DNA of 64,000 bases from Pandoraea sp. (lineage in GTDB: Bacteria; Pseudomonadota; Gammaproteobacteria; Burkholderiales; Burkholderiaceae). The notes beneath the pieces are model-generated. The model searched no databases. It saw only the letters and a list, made by a program, of their open reading frames with translations, and was not told the origin of the DNA. The translations under genes and the position numbers were made by a program. Shown in pieces: positions 8,994 through 17,929 of the stretch. The DNA is taken from assembly GCF_004297875.1 (NCBI RefSeq), contig NZ_SCSK01000054.1, forward strand, positions 1 through 64,000, given 5' to 3'. Every line of letters begins with the position of its first letter. The stretch's first letter is position 1.

Positions 8994-9425
8994 ATGCCTC
9001 AGCCGATCGCTTACCTGTCTTTCAACGGCAATTGCGCCGACGCCATGAAATTCTACGAGCGTGCCCTGGACGGCAAGCTTGAATTGATGATGACGTTTGG
9101 CGATTCACCCATGTGCGCCCAAATGCCCAAGCAGAGCCACTCGCTCATCATGCATGCGCGGCTTGCGCTGGAGGGCGGCAATAGCCTGGGCGCGCTTTAT
9201 GCGGGAGACTGCCCGGCCAACGCGCCCTACGAGGGCATCAAGGGCGTCTCGCTGACGCTGAACTACGACACCGTCGCGCAAGCCGAGCGCGTGTTCGCAG
9301 CGCTGGCCGACGGCGGCACGGTGACGATGCCGATGCAAGCGGCATTCTGGGCCAAGACCTGGGGCATGCTGGTCGACAAGTTCGGCACGCCCTGGATCAT
9401 CAACGGCGAAAACCTGCCGATCTGA
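8994..9425 (+). CDS. VOC-superfamily (glyoxalase/PhnB-like) protein
   Basis: The 143-residue protein has the PhnB-like form of the vicinal-oxygen-chelate fold: YLSFNGNCADAMKFYERAL at the start and FWAKTWGMLVDKFGTPWIING at the end. A GGAGAG element precedes the ATG. The reaction is unknown, since PhnB-like proteins have no settled activity. It lies between the ECF42 sigma gene and the DGPF protein gene, on the same strand with small gaps, so it probably belongs to the sigma factor's regulon or operon. Confidence 0.8.
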   Translation: MPQPIAYLSFNGNCADAMKFYERALDGKLELMMTFGDSPMCAQMPKQSHSLIMHARLALEGGNSLGALYAGDCPANAPYEGIKGVSLTLNYDTVAQAERVFAALADGGTVTMPMQAAFWAKTWGMLVDKFGTPWIINGENLPI

Positions 9426-9498
9426 GTATGCGCGGGGCACGGCGCCCGGCCGGTGCCGCAACCCCTTGCCGACATTGCCGGTCCTTCACGGAGACTTC

Positions 9499-9852
9499 AT
9501 GAAATACTTATGCCTCGTTTATCTCGACCAGGAACACTGGAGCGCCTGCCCCGACAACATGTGCGCCGCCTACGGCCAGCGCCTGGCCGATAGCGGGCGG
9601 CTGCTCGCCGCCGAGCCGCTGCATCCGGTCGAGACGGCCACCACGGTTCGGGTGCGTAACGGTCAGACCGCTCTCTACGATGGTCCATTCGCCGAGACCA
9701 AGGAGCAATTGGCGGGGTTTTACCTGGTCGATGCCAACGACCTGAACGAAGCCATCCACATCGCCAGCGGCATCCCGCCTGCCAGATACGGCAGCGTCGA
9801 AGTGCGGCCGGTGCGCTCGCTCGCGATCGATCAAACCGGAGAACCGGCATGA
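9499..9852 (+). CDS. YCII-related / DGPF-domain protein
   Basis: The 117-residue protein contains the defining DGPF motif inside ALYDGPFAETKEQLAGFYLVDA. It belongs to the ferredoxin-like YCII family often encoded next to ECF42 sigma factors. The ATG at 9499 follows ACGGAGAC with good spacing; the longer frame from 9466 lacks a ribosome site. No catalytic role is established for the family. It overlaps the next gene by four bases (ATGA), implying coupled translation. Confidence 0.85.
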   Translation: MKYLCLVYLDQEHWSACPDNMCAAYGQRLADSGRLLAAEPLHPVETATTVRVRNGQTALYDGPFAETKEQLAGFYLVDANDLNEAIHIASGIPPARYGSVEVRPVRSLAIDQTGEPA

Positions 9853-10502
9853 GCAAACTGCGCATCAACGCTTTTTCCGTTTCCGTCGATGGTTATGGCG
9901 CAGGCCTGGGCCAGGATGTCGACAACCCCGTCGGTATCGGCGGTCTCGCACTGTTCGAGTGGGTGTTCGGCACACGCACTTTTCAGCGCATGCACGGCGA
10001 CCGCGGCGGAAGCACCGGCAGCACCGGCGTCGATGACGATTTCGCTGCCCGCGGCTTCGACAATGTCGGCGCCTGGATTCTCGGGCGCAACATGTTCGGC
10101 CCGATCCGGGGGCCGTGGCCCGATCTTGCCTGGCGCGGCTGGTGGGGCGACGATCCGCCGTATCACGTGCCGGTGTTCGTGTTGACTCATCACGCGCGAG
10201 CGCCGCTCGAAATGCAGGGCGGCACGGTGTTCCATTTCGTTACCGGCGGCATCCACGAGGCCCTGGCCCGAGCCAGGGAAGCGGCCGCGGGCAAGGATGT
10301 GCGCCTGGGCGGCGGCGTCGCCACCATCCAGCAATACTTGCGCGCCGGTCTGGTCGACGAAATTCATCTGGCGATTGCGCCGGTACTGCTCGGCCGGGGG
10401 GAGCACTTCTTCGGCGATCTCGACCTGCCCGCCCTGGGGTTCGAGCGCAGCGAGCACGTTGCCACCGCGCATGCGACGCACGTGGTCTTCACCAGGCGCT
10501 AA
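9849..10502 (+). CDS. Dihydrofolate reductase-like (RibD C-terminal domain) protein
   Basis: The 217-residue protein has the RibD-C/DHFR-like fold: a strand plus SVDGY segment at the start, the GRNMFG motif after the first third, and a glycine-rich GGGVATIQQYLRAGLVDEIHLAIAPVLLGRG segment that binds the NADPH phosphates in relatives. The substrate is unknown and most members are not true dihydrofolate reductases. It is the last gene of the sigma-VOC-DGPF-reductase series and starts inside the stop of the DGPF gene. Confidence 0.82.
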   Translation: MSKLRINAFSVSVDGYGAGLGQDVDNPVGIGGLALFEWVFGTRTFQRMHGDRGGSTGSTGVDDDFAARGFDNVGAWILGRNMFGPIRGPWPDLAWRGWWGDDPPYHVPVFVLTHHARAPLEMQGGTVFHFVTGGIHEALARAREAAAGKDVRLGGGVATIQQYLRAGLVDEIHLAIAPVLLGRGEHFFGDLDLPALGFERSEHVATAHATHVVFTRR

Positions 10503-10522
10503 GCGGTAAAGCTCGGCCGGCA

Positions 10523-10858
10523 TCAATGTTCGCGCGAGGCGTCGTCCAGATCGGTCGGCGGATGTTCGCAAACGTGGTCGGCCATGTCGTCGATCATGCG
10601 CCTGACATGATCGTCGGCCGCCTCGTAGAAGATTTGCTTGCCGCGTCGCGCCGCCCGCAACACGCGCGCCGCGCGCAGCAGCCGCAGGTGATGGCTGACC
10701 AGCGGTTGCGACAGGCCGAGCTTGGCGGCGATGTCGGACACGCACATCGGCGCGCTCAGGCACGCCGCGATGATCTTCAGGCGGCTCGGATCGCCCATGA
10801 GCCGGAACATTTCAGCCAACTCAACCACTTGGTCGTCGCTTAGATCGGCGGCATGCAT
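10523..10858 (-). CDS. ArsR/SmtB-family metal-sensing repressor, zinc alpha-5 type
   Basis: The 111-residue winged helix protein has the ArsR recognition segment LGLSQPLVSHHLRLLRAA. A complete alpha-5 zinc site is visible: D82-x-H84, ten residues, H95-x-x-E98, the pattern of CzrA/SmtB-type zinc or cobalt sensors. The alpha-3N site is only partly present (MCVSDI). In this family metal binding releases the repressor from DNA. It is divergent from the CDF exporter with a palindrome between them, so zinc-induced efflux is the likely role. Confidence 0.88.
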   Translation of the reverse strand: MHAADLSDDQVVELAEMFRLMGDPSRLKIIAACLSAPMCVSDIAAKLGLSQPLVSHHLRLLRAARVLRAARRGKQIFYEAADDHVRRMIDDMADHVCEHPPTDLDDASREH

Positions 10859-10876
10859 GGCAACTCCGGTTTTTTC

Positions 10877-10904
10877 ATATCAACACATGTTTATGTGTGT
10901 ATAT
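10877..10904. promoter_or_regulatory. Candidate ArsR/SmtB operator (12-4-12 imperfect palindrome)
   Basis: ATATCAACACAT (10877-10888) and ATGTGTGTATAT (10893-10904) are inverted repeats matching at 10 of 12 positions around GTTT. SmtB/CzrA operators are AT-rich imperfect palindromes of this size. The site lies just before the repressor gene and 36 bp before the exporter gene, so one dimer could control both. Confidence 0.65.
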
Positions 10905-10939
10905 AATAATGCATTCGCCATCCAGCCAAGAGCTTTTCG

Positions 10940-11977
10940 ATGTCACACCCTCATCACCCCGACAATGCCAGGAGCGCGCCGCACGACCATGAACATGGCG
11001 CGCATGGGCACGATCATGCAGGCCACAACCATACAGGGCACAGTCATGCGGGGCACAGCCACGCGGGACATGATCACTTGCACGGCGTAGCCGATCAGCG
11101 GCGCATCGGCTGGGCTTTCGTCATCATTGCGGCGTTCATGTGCGTCGAGATCGCTGGTGGCCTGCTGTCCGGCTCGCTGGCGTTGCTGGCCGATGCCGGG
11201 CATATGGTGAGCGACGCCGCCGCGCTCGGATTCAGTTGGCTTGCGATTCATTACGGGCGACGTCCGGCGACCGCGCAACTGTCCTATGGCTACAAACGGC
11301 TAGAGATTCTCGCGGCGTTCGTCAACGGGTGCGCGCTGTTCGTGATCGCGGCCTGGATCGTGATCGAGGCCATCCAGCGTTTCGCCGCGCCGGTACCGGT
11401 GGTCGGCAGGACCATGCTGATTGTCGCGCTGGTCGGGCTGGCCGCCAATATCGCCGCGTTTCTGGTGCTGCATGCCGGCAACCGCGAAAACCTGAATCTG
11501 CGCGGCGCCTGGCTGCATGTGATGGGTGACATGCTCGGCTCGGCCGCGGCGATCGTTGCCGCCGGCGTGATTCTCGCGACCGGCTGGACGCCGATCGATC
11601 CGCTGCTGTCGATCTTCGTCGCCGTGATCATCCTCAAAAGCGCCTGGGGCATCGTCAAATCGTCCGCCCACATCCTGCTCGAAGGCACGCCCTCGGGCAT
11701 GAGTCTGGCCGACATCAAGGCCGATCTCGAGCGACATGTGCCCGAGGTAGCCGACGCGCATCACATTCACGCCTGGTCGATCACCGGTGAACGGCATATG
11801 CTCACGCTGCACGTGCATCCCGCGCCGGGTGCCGCGTCGCGTGAAGTGGTCGCCGCGGTCCAGCGGCGCCTGACCGAGCGCTTCAACATCGAGCACGTGA
11901 CGGTGCAAGTCGAGGAGGATACGTGCTTCGATGCGAGCGTCGATGAAGGCGGTCAGGCTGGCAGAAAGTGCCACTGA
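10940..11977 (+). CDS. Cation diffusion facilitator (zinc/cadmium/cobalt exporter, CzcD/ZitB type)
   Basis: The 345-residue inner-membrane protein starts with a His-rich tail (residues 3-48, many HDH/GHS units) for metal loading. Six membrane segments follow, with the two metal-site motifs of the family: DAGHMVSD in helix 2 and HVMGD in helix 5. The C-terminal cytoplasmic domain carries HHIHAWSITGERHMLTLHVH, the usual metal-binding ferredoxin-like domain. It should export zinc or related divalent ions by proton exchange. The divergent ArsR gene with an alpha-5 zinc site supports this. Confidence 0.92.
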   Translation: MSHPHHPDNARSAPHDHEHGAHGHDHAGHNHTGHSHAGHSHAGHDHLHGVADQRRIGWAFVIIAAFMCVEIAGGLLSGSLALLADAGHMVSDAAALGFSWLAIHYGRRPATAQLSYGYKRLEILAAFVNGCALFVIAAWIVIEAIQRFAAPVPVVGRTMLIVALVGLAANIAAFLVLHAGNRENLNLRGAWLHVMGDMLGSAAAIVAAGVILATGWTPIDPLLSIFVAVIILKSAWGIVKSSAHILLEGTPSGMSLADIKADLERHVPEVADAHHIHAWSITGERHMLTLHVHPAPGAASREVVAAVQRRLTERFNIEHVTVQVEEDTCFDASVDEGGQAGRKCH

Positions 11978-12058
11978 GTGTGACGACAGTGCCGCCGATT
12001 GCGATGTGCGGTAACTGCGGCAGTCCCTGCTGGCTGCATGCGAGGGCCTCGCAACGGC

Positions 12059-13264
12059 TCACGGGCGCACGGTCGGCGCGGGACTGCGCACCAACGACAG
12101 CAGCACGATTGTCAGCAGGCTGAAGCCCGCGCCGGCGTAAAAGGTGGCTGCGGCGCCGACGCGGTCCCACAGGCTGCCGGCGATGACGCTGGCCACCAGC
12201 GTCACCAGCCCGCTGAGCAAATTGAACAGGCCGAAGGCGGTGCCGCGCAGGCGGGTTGGCGCGACGCGCGCGACCATGGTCGACAGCAGTCCCTGCGTCA
12301 TTCCCATATGCAGCCCCCACAGCATGACGCCTGCCAGCACCATGCTCCAGTGCGCGCTGTGCGCGAGTATTACGTCCGAGGCAATCAGTACCAGCAGGCC
12401 GGCGATCAGCAGGCGGGAGTGGCTCATGACGTCGGCAAGTTTGCCAAACGGGTAGGCGGCCAGCGCGTACACGACATTCATGGCGACCATCACCAGCGGC
12501 ACGATGGCGATCGGCACGCCGCTTCCCATCGCGCGCAAGACCAGGAAGGCTTCGCTGAAGCGCGCCAGCGCGAAGATGCTGCCGACCGCCACCACCCACC
12601 AGTATGCGGCGCCGAGCTCGCGCACGCTGTCCCAGCGGATCGGGTTGACACGCTTGTCGCCGGCTTCATGCGCCGGCTCCTTGACTGCCAGCACGAGCAG
12701 GGCGACGGCCAGCGCGCCGGGGATTACCGCCAGCCAAAAGGCACGCCGGAAGTTGTCCGCCCACAGGAGCATCACGCCCACCGCGATGAGCGGGCCGAGA
12801 AACGCGCCGACGGTGTCGAGCGACTGGCGCAGCCCGAACGCCGCGCCGCGCAGCTGCGGCGGCGTGAGATCGGCGACCAGCGCGTCGCGCGGGGCGCCGC
12901 GAATGCCCTTGCCGACCCGGTCGGTGATACGCGCGGCCACCACGAAACCGACGCTCGGCGCGAGCGCGAACAGCGGCTTGCTCAGCGCGCCCAACGCATA
13001 CCCGGTGACGGCCAGCCATTTGCGGTTGCGCAGGTAATCGCTGAGCGTGCCGGAGAACACCTTGACGATCGGGGCGGTCGCTTCGGCCAGGCCCTCGATC
13101 AGCCCGATGGTGGCGGCATTGGCGCCCAGGCCCGCCATCAGGAACATCGGCAGCAGGCTGTGGATCATTTCCGAGGAAATGTCCATGAACAGGCTGACGA
13201 AGCCCAGTACCCAGACACTGCGTGGAATCTGCTGCAGAACGCTCGCGCGCGATTCGGTTGACAT
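12059..13264 (-). CDS. Major facilitator superfamily transporter, substrate unknown
   Basis: The 401-residue protein has about 12 hydrophobic segments. It shows the MFS loop motif after helix 2 in degenerate form (GTLSDYLRNRKW) and a strongly conserved stretch DRVGKGIRGAPRDALVADLTP after helix 4, seen in an uncharacterised MFS group. ATG 13264 is chosen over a TTG five codons upstream; neither has a strong ribosome site. It stands alone between the CDF gene and galU on the minus strand. No substrate can be inferred. Confidence 0.78.
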   Translation of the reverse strand: MSTESRASVLQQIPRSVWVLGFVSLFMDISSEMIHSLLPMFLMAGLGANAATIGLIEGLAEATAPIVKVFSGTLSDYLRNRKWLAVTGYALGALSKPLFALAPSVGFVVAARITDRVGKGIRGAPRDALVADLTPPQLRGAAFGLRQSLDTVGAFLGPLIAVGVMLLWADNFRRAFWLAVIPGALAVALLVLAVKEPAHEAGDKRVNPIRWDSVRELGAAYWWVVAVGSIFALARFSEAFLVLRAMGSGVPIAIVPLVMVAMNVVYALAAYPFGKLADVMSHSRLLIAGLLVLIASDVILAHSAHWSMVLAGVMLWGLHMGMTQGLLSTMVARVAPTRLRGTAFGLFNLLSGLVTLVASVIAGSLWDRVGAAATFYAGAGFSLLTIVLLSLVRSPAPTVRP

Positions 13265-13439
13265 CGGTGTGATCGGCAAAAGGATGGGGGGCCGCCGCGT
13301 CGCGTTCGACGCCTTTGCCGCGGGCCTCGGCGGCCGGCGGGACGGCAGCGGTCAAAAACGTTGTCATGGTAACCGCTGTACTGCCGATCGTGATGGGCCG
13401 CGGCGAGAAATTTCGCGGGAGCCCCGCGTTGCCGCTTGG

Positions 13440-14330
13440 TCAGACCTCGGTCAAGTCGGCCCGCAACGCGATCTGCCGGACATACTCGGTGAACTCCTCG
13501 CGCACTTCGGGATGGCGCAGTGCGTATTCGACGGTCGCCTTCAGGTATCCCACCTTGCTGCCGCAGTCGTAGCGGGTACCGCGATAGCGGTAGGCCAGCA
13601 CCTGCTCTTCCTGCAGCAGTGCCTGGATCGCGTCGGTGAGCTGGAGTTCGCCGCCGGCGCCGGGCTTGAGCCGGCGCAAATGCCGGAAGATGGTGGGCAT
13701 CAGGACGTAGCGGCCGACCACGCCGAGATTGGACGGCGCGTCATCGGGCGCGGGCTTCTCGACAATGCCGGAGAGCTTGACGATGCTGTCGTCCCACGCC
13801 TTGCCGTCGATCACGCCATAGGCGCGGCTGCGCTCGCGGGGAATTTCCTCGACCCCCAGCACCGAGCTGTGATAGTGATCGAACGCCTCGAGCATTTGCG
13901 ACAGCGCCGGCGGCTCGCCGGCGATCAGGTCGTCGGCCAGAATCACCGCGAACGGGTTGTCGCCCACCAGCGTCTCGGCACACAACACGGCATGGCCCAG
14001 GCCCAGCGTCTCCGGCTGGCGCACATAGACGCACGCCATCTGCGGCGGCTTGATCGAGCGCACCGTATTGAGCAGGGTCTGCTTGTCGCTCGCCTCCAGT
14101 TCGGTTTCCAATTCATACGCCTTGTCGAAATGATCTTCGATCGCCCGTTTGTTGCGGCCGGTGACGAAAATCATCTCGGTGATGCCGGCCGCCGCGGCCT
14201 CCTCGACCGCGTATTGGATCAGCGGCTTGTCGACCACCGGCAGCATTTCTTTCGGGCTGGCCTTGGTGGCCGGCAGGAAGCGCGTGCCGAGACCGGCGAC
14301 GGGAAAAACGGCTTTGGTGACTTTGAGCAT
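13440..14330 (-). CDS. galU: UTP-glucose-1-phosphate uridylyltransferase
   Basis: The 296-residue enzyme has the GalU nucleotide-binding signature [19 protein letters not shown] (13-31), then [25 protein letters not shown] and IVEKP. It makes UDP-glucose from UTP and glucose-1-phosphate in the cytoplasm. It is the last gene of a five-gene minus-strand operon, 48 bp after the outer-membrane channel gene. UDP-glucose is the donor of BcsA-type synthases, so its place here suggests it feeds the glycosyltransferase of the same operon. Confidence 0.95.
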   Translation of the reverse strand: MLKVTKAVFPVAGLGTRFLPATKASPKEMLPVVDKPLIQYAVEEAAAAGITEMIFVTGRNKRAIEDHFDKAYELETELEASDKQTLLNTVRSIKPPQMACVYVRQPETLGLGHAVLCAETLVGDNPFAVILADDLIAGEPPALSQMLEAFDHYHSSVLGVEEIPRERSRAYGVIDGKAWDDSIVKLSGIVEKPAPDDAPSNLGVVGRYVLMPTIFRHLRRLKPGAGGELQLTDAIQALLQEEQVLAYRYRGTRYDCGSKVGYLKATVEYALRHPEVREEFTEYVRQIALRADLTEV

Positions 14331-14378
14331 GGCTGGAGGTCCTTTCGTGGCGCAAAAGCGCGGTGCGTGTGGATGGGG

Positions 14379-15920
14379 TTATTGAAGCGGCGACGCGGTG
14401 CCGGGCGGGATCGCCGTCGGCGGGGCGGTGCCCGAGGGTGGCTGTGGCGGGGCCACGGATGCGGCCGCCAGCGGCGGCGTGGCCGCGGTCCAGCCGCCGC
14501 CCAGCGCCTTGTACAGGTTGACCTGATTGGCCAGCTCGGCAAGCTGCATGGTGATCAGATCCTGCTGCGCGCTGAACAGCGAACGTTGCGAGTCGAGCAC
14601 GATGTAATAGTCGTCGAGTCCGCCGCGAAAGCGCAGGTTCGACAGATCGTAGGTCTTGCGCGCGGCCTTGACCAGATCCTGCTGGGCCGCCACCTGGCGC
14701 GTGAGCGTGCCGCGTGCGGCCAGATCGTCGGCTACTTCACGAAAGGCGGTCTGAATGGCTTTCTCATAAGTGGCCACTTCGATGCGCTTTTGCACTTTGG
14801 CCATGTCGAGCTTGGCCTGGTTGCTGCCCGCATCGAAGATCGGCACGCTGATCTGCGGGGCGAAGGTCCAGGCCATGCCGGCGCTGAACAGGCTGGCCAG
14901 GCTGGTGCTGGCCAGGCCCAGTGCGCCAGTCAGCGTGATGGACGGGAAGAACGCCGCGCGGGCCGCGCCGATGTTCGCGTTGGCCGCCTCGAGCTGGTGC
15001 TCCGCTTCGATGATGTCGGGGCGCCGTTCGAGCAAATCGGAGGGCAAGCCGGCGGGCAGCGTCTGGAACGCGGGTTGCCCGGCGAACGTGCCGGTCTGCG
15101 GCAAGTCGGCCGGCAGCGGCCCGCCGATCAGCAACTGGAGCGCGTTGCGATCCTGTGCGACCTGACGCGTGTAGCGCTCGAGCGCGACTTGCGCGCTGTC
15201 GACCTGTGTTTGCACGCGCTGCAGGTCGAGGTTGGCCAGCGCGCCGGCACGCTTGCTGCGGCTGACCAGCGCGCTGGCGTGCTGCTGGCTGTGCAAGGTG
15301 TCCTGGGAGAGCTTGAGCAATGCTTGATCGGCTTGCAGCGTCAGGTAGGCGTCGGCCACTTGCGCGACCAGGCTGATCTGCACGCTGCGCCGGGCAGCCT
15401 CGGTGGCAAGGTAAGACTGCAGCGCGGCATGCTTGAGACTGCGCACGCGGCCGAAGAAGTCGAGCTCGAAAGCGTTGAAGCCGATGCCGGCGCTGTATTC
15501 ATTGACCAGTGCCGGCTGGCCGGGCGCGCGCAGCGAGCCCGGCAAGCGCTGGCTGATCTCACCCGCGCTGGCATCGAGCGTGGGCAGTTGAGCGGCGCGC
15601 TGGATGCCGTATTCGGCGCGCGCCTTCTGGATGTCGAGTACCGCAATGCGCAGATCGCGATTGTTGGCCAGCGCCAGTCCGATCAACTCCTTGAGGTGTG
15701 GATCCACGAAGAACTGTTGCCAGCCGATATCAGCGGCCGCACGCGAGGCACTCGGCGAGCGGCCGGTGGTGCCGGGGGGCTCGCCCATCGGCTTGGTCTG
15801 GTAGGCCGGGCCGTTGGGCCATGCCTGCGGCACCGGCGCAGCTGGCCGCTGGTAGCGAGGCTCGAGCGAGCAGGCCGCGAGCGTGCCGGCCAGAAGCAGA
15901 GTTAAACAGGATTTATGCAT
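14379..15920 (-). CDS. Outer-membrane channel lipoprotein of the TolC/OprM (NodT) family
   Basis: The protein has 513 residues from ATG 15920; a TTG four codons upstream is less likely. It begins with a lipoprotein signal ending in LAAC with C17 as the acylated cysteine. Two OEP repeats of long coiled-coil helices follow, with the typical LLERRPDIIEAEHQLEAANANIG (NodT-family RPD) segment and RFRGGLDDYYIVLDSQRSLF near the end. Such proteins form trimeric outer-membrane exit ducts. Usually they serve RND or MacB-type drug pumps. Here no pump is present and the partner is the HlyD gene of the polysaccharide synthase operon, which is unusual. Confidence 0.88.
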   Translation of the reverse strand: MHKSCLTLLLAGTLAACSLEPRYQRPAAPVPQAWPNGPAYQTKPMGEPPGTTGRSPSASRAAADIGWQQFFVDPHLKELIGLALANNRDLRIAVLDIQKARAEYGIQRAAQLPTLDASAGEISQRLPGSLRAPGQPALVNEYSAGIGFNAFELDFFGRVRSLKHAALQSYLATEAARRSVQISLVAQVADAYLTLQADQALLKLSQDTLHSQQHASALVSRSKRAGALANLDLQRVQTQVDSAQVALERYTRQVAQDRNALQLLIGGPLPADLPQTGTFAGQPAFQTLPAGLPSDLLERRPDIIEAEHQLEAANANIGAARAAFFPSITLTGALGLASTSLASLFSAGMAWTFAPQISVPIFDAGSNQAKLDMAKVQKRIEVATYEKAIQTAFREVADDLAARGTLTRQVAAQQDLVKAARKTYDLSNLRFRGGLDDYYIVLDSQRSLFSAQQDLITMQLAELANQVNLYKALGGGWTAATPPLAAASVAPPQPPSGTAPPTAIPPGTASPLQ

Positions 15921-15954
15921 GGGGTCGTCCAAGGAAGTGATGGAAACCGTGCGC

Positions 15955-17916
15955 TCAGCCGGAGAAGGCGCGCCGCAACAGGCGCGACAGCGCCAGGCGG
16001 GGACGCGCGGTGTTGGCGACGTTGTGCGGCGGCGCGCCGAACAGCAGACGAATCAGTCTGTGCCGAGTCGCCATGTCGAGCTTGAATTCAATGCCGATCA
16101 GATCGCCCTGGCAGCGTGCGATGCGACATGGAATCCAACCGGTCGGGGCGAGCCATACCGCGCCATGCCCGCGCAGCGGGATCATGCCGGCCTGGGTGCT
16201 GCGCACGCCCACGCCGTTGCATGACAGGTCGGTCGAGATGCCGGCGAATTCGTTGTTGCCGATACGCACCCGCACCGACGCGCGATACGGAAATCGCTCC
16301 TCGCGGCGCGGCCGCGGCAATTCGATGCACACCAGCATCGAGCCAAGGTAGAGCAGCAACGCGATCGTGGTCCAGACGGTGTTGAAGACCAGTCCAGGCG
16401 CATCGGGGTCGCTCAGGAACGCGCGTATCAATCCGGCCGAGGACAGCACGATCAATGCGGCATAGAACAACGCCAGCTTGCCGTGCACGATAAGCCTGGA
16501 GCGATCGAGCCCTTTGTTGGTGACCTTGAATGGGCGGCCGAAGGGCTTGACGATGGCGCTCAGGAGCGTGGCCGTGACGGTCAGTGCCGAGGCGATCTGC
16601 GTGACTTCAGTGAATATCGGCAGCGCGCGCGAGCCGGTGATCCAGATGCTATAGCCCCAGAACGTGATCAATGCCGGCAAGCCATAGGCGAGGAACTGCG
16701 TGGGCGAGCTGTAGATGGTCGGCGTGCCGAAGTACCAGTACAAAAGCGGGCCGGCCAGCAGCATCAGCGTGAACGGACGGCTTAGCCACAGCATCATGCC
16801 GTGGATGTAATGCAGCCGCTGGGTAAACGTGTAGCCCTTGCCGCGCAGCGGACCATCGGCGGTGAGCGCGACCTGGATGGTGCCAAGCCCCCAGCGGCTG
16901 CGCTGGCTGATGAATTCGGGCAAGCCCTCGGCCGAGAGTCCGACGCTCAGGCGCTCGTTGAGCCAGCGAGTGATATAGCCGTGGCGCAGCAGCCGGTAGG
17001 TCAGGTGGATGTCTTCGGTCACGGTGCCGGTCGGAAAACCGCCGATCATGTTAACCAGATCGCGCCGCACCACGAACGAGGTGCCGATGCAAAACGCCGT
17101 GCCCCAGGCGTCCTTGGCCGGCTGCACGACGTCGAAGAAGGCGCGTTGGTCGTCGACCCAGCACTCGGTCGAGCGCAGGTTGTACTGGATCGGATCGGCG
17201 TTGTAGTAGAACTGCGGCGTCTGGACCAGGCCGACTTTCGGTTCGTCGAACAGGCCCATGATGCGCATCAGGATGTTCCTGTGCGGCGCGAAGTCGGCGT
17301 CGAGCACCATGATATATGGCGCGTTGCTTTGCAATGCGGTTTGCCGCAGGCCATTGTTCAGGTTGCCGGCCTTTGCATGCGCGTTGTCGGGGCGGGTCAG
17401 ATAGTTGGCGCCGACCTCTTCGCAAAATTCCCTGAGCCAAGGCCGGCGCGTATCGTCGAGCACCCATACAACGAAGTTCGGGTAATCGATCGCCATCGCC
17501 GAGACGATGGTTTTCTCGAGAATCTCCAGTCCTTCGTTATAGGTTGCGATGAAAATGTCGACCGCAGGCAGGTCGTTGCGCCGGCGCAGCGCCGCTTCGG
17601 CCCGGTCGGCCTGGGGCGTGTAGTTGCTGGTGCGCACCAGGATCAGCGCCGAGAGCAGGGTGTACGTCACGGTGATGGCCTCGAAGCCGAAGAACACGTA
17701 GGCCCACATGCTGGGAAAGCTCAGCGAGAAATCGGGTAACGTCTGCGTGGCTCGCCAGACCAGGTAATTGCCCAGCAACAGCGCGGCGACGCTGCCATAG
17801 AGGACGCGATCCGCCGTGCGCCGGCGCTCGCCCAGCAGACCCAGCAGCATCACGAAAAGCAGTGTGCCGAAGTTGATGTCGAGCAGCGTCTGATTGTCGA
17901 AGTACAGTTGATACAT
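15955..17916 (-). CDS. BcsA-like family 2 glycosyltransferase with C-terminal PilZ (cyclic-di-GMP) domain
   Basis: From ATG 17916 the protein has 653 residues; the frame is open upstream, but that part overlaps the preceding gene. Three N-terminal membrane segments are followed by a processive GT2 domain with DD (154-155), DAD (206-208), TED (300-302) and QRSRW (338-342), then four or five membrane segments. The gating-loop motif FKVTNKG (463-469) matches the FxVTxK of cellulose synthase. A PilZ domain follows with RxxxR (R537, R541) and DxSxxG (563-568), so cyclic-di-GMP binding is expected. It should polymerise a sugar nucleotide, probably UDP-glucose, and push the chain through the inner membrane. 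Confidence 0.9.
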   Translation of the reverse strand: MYQLYFDNQTLLDINFGTLLFVMLLGLLGERRRTADRVLYGSVAALLLGNYLVWRATQTLPDFSLSFPSMWAYVFFGFEAITVTYTLLSALILVRTSNYTPQADRAEAALRRRNDLPAVDIFIATYNEGLEILEKTIVSAMAIDYPNFVVWVLDDTRRPWLREFCEEVGANYLTRPDNAHAKAGNLNNGLRQTALQSNAPYIMVLDADFAPHRNILMRIMGLFDEPKVGLVQTPQFYYNADPIQYNLRSTECWVDDQRAFFDVVQPAKDAWGTAFCIGTSFVVRRDLVNMIGGFPTGTVTEDIHLTYRLLRHGYITRWLNERLSVGLSAEGLPEFISQRSRWGLGTIQVALTADGPLRGKGYTFTQRLHYIHGMMLWLSRPFTLMLLAGPLLYWYFGTPTIYSSPTQFLAYGLPALITFWGYSIWITGSRALPIFTEVTQIASALTVTATLLSAIVKPFGRPFKVTNKGLDRSRLIVHGKLALFYAALIVLSSAGLIRAFLSDPDAPGLVFNTVWTTIALLLYLGSMLVCIELPRPRREERFPYRASVRVRIGNNEFAGISTDLSCNGVGVRSTQAGMIPLRGHGAVWLAPTGWIPCRIARCQGDLIGIEFKLDMATRHRLIRLLFGAPPHNVANTARPRLALSRLLRRAFSG

Positions 17917-17929
17917 CGTTGGCTTTCCT

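Noticed and set aside
11978..12058. Hairpin between the CDF and MFS genes
   Set aside because: Only a short imperfect stem without a T-tract; not convincing as a terminator.
13047..15905. Very long plus-strand open frame (952 codons) opposite galU and the outer-membrane channel gene
   Set aside because: It is antisense to two firm genes, has low-complexity Arg/Gly/Ala/Gln composition and no domain; long antisense frames are expected at this GC content.
16801..17739. Plus-strand frame of 312 codons opposite the glycosyltransferase
   Set aside because: Shadow of the real gene; no motif and a biased composition.
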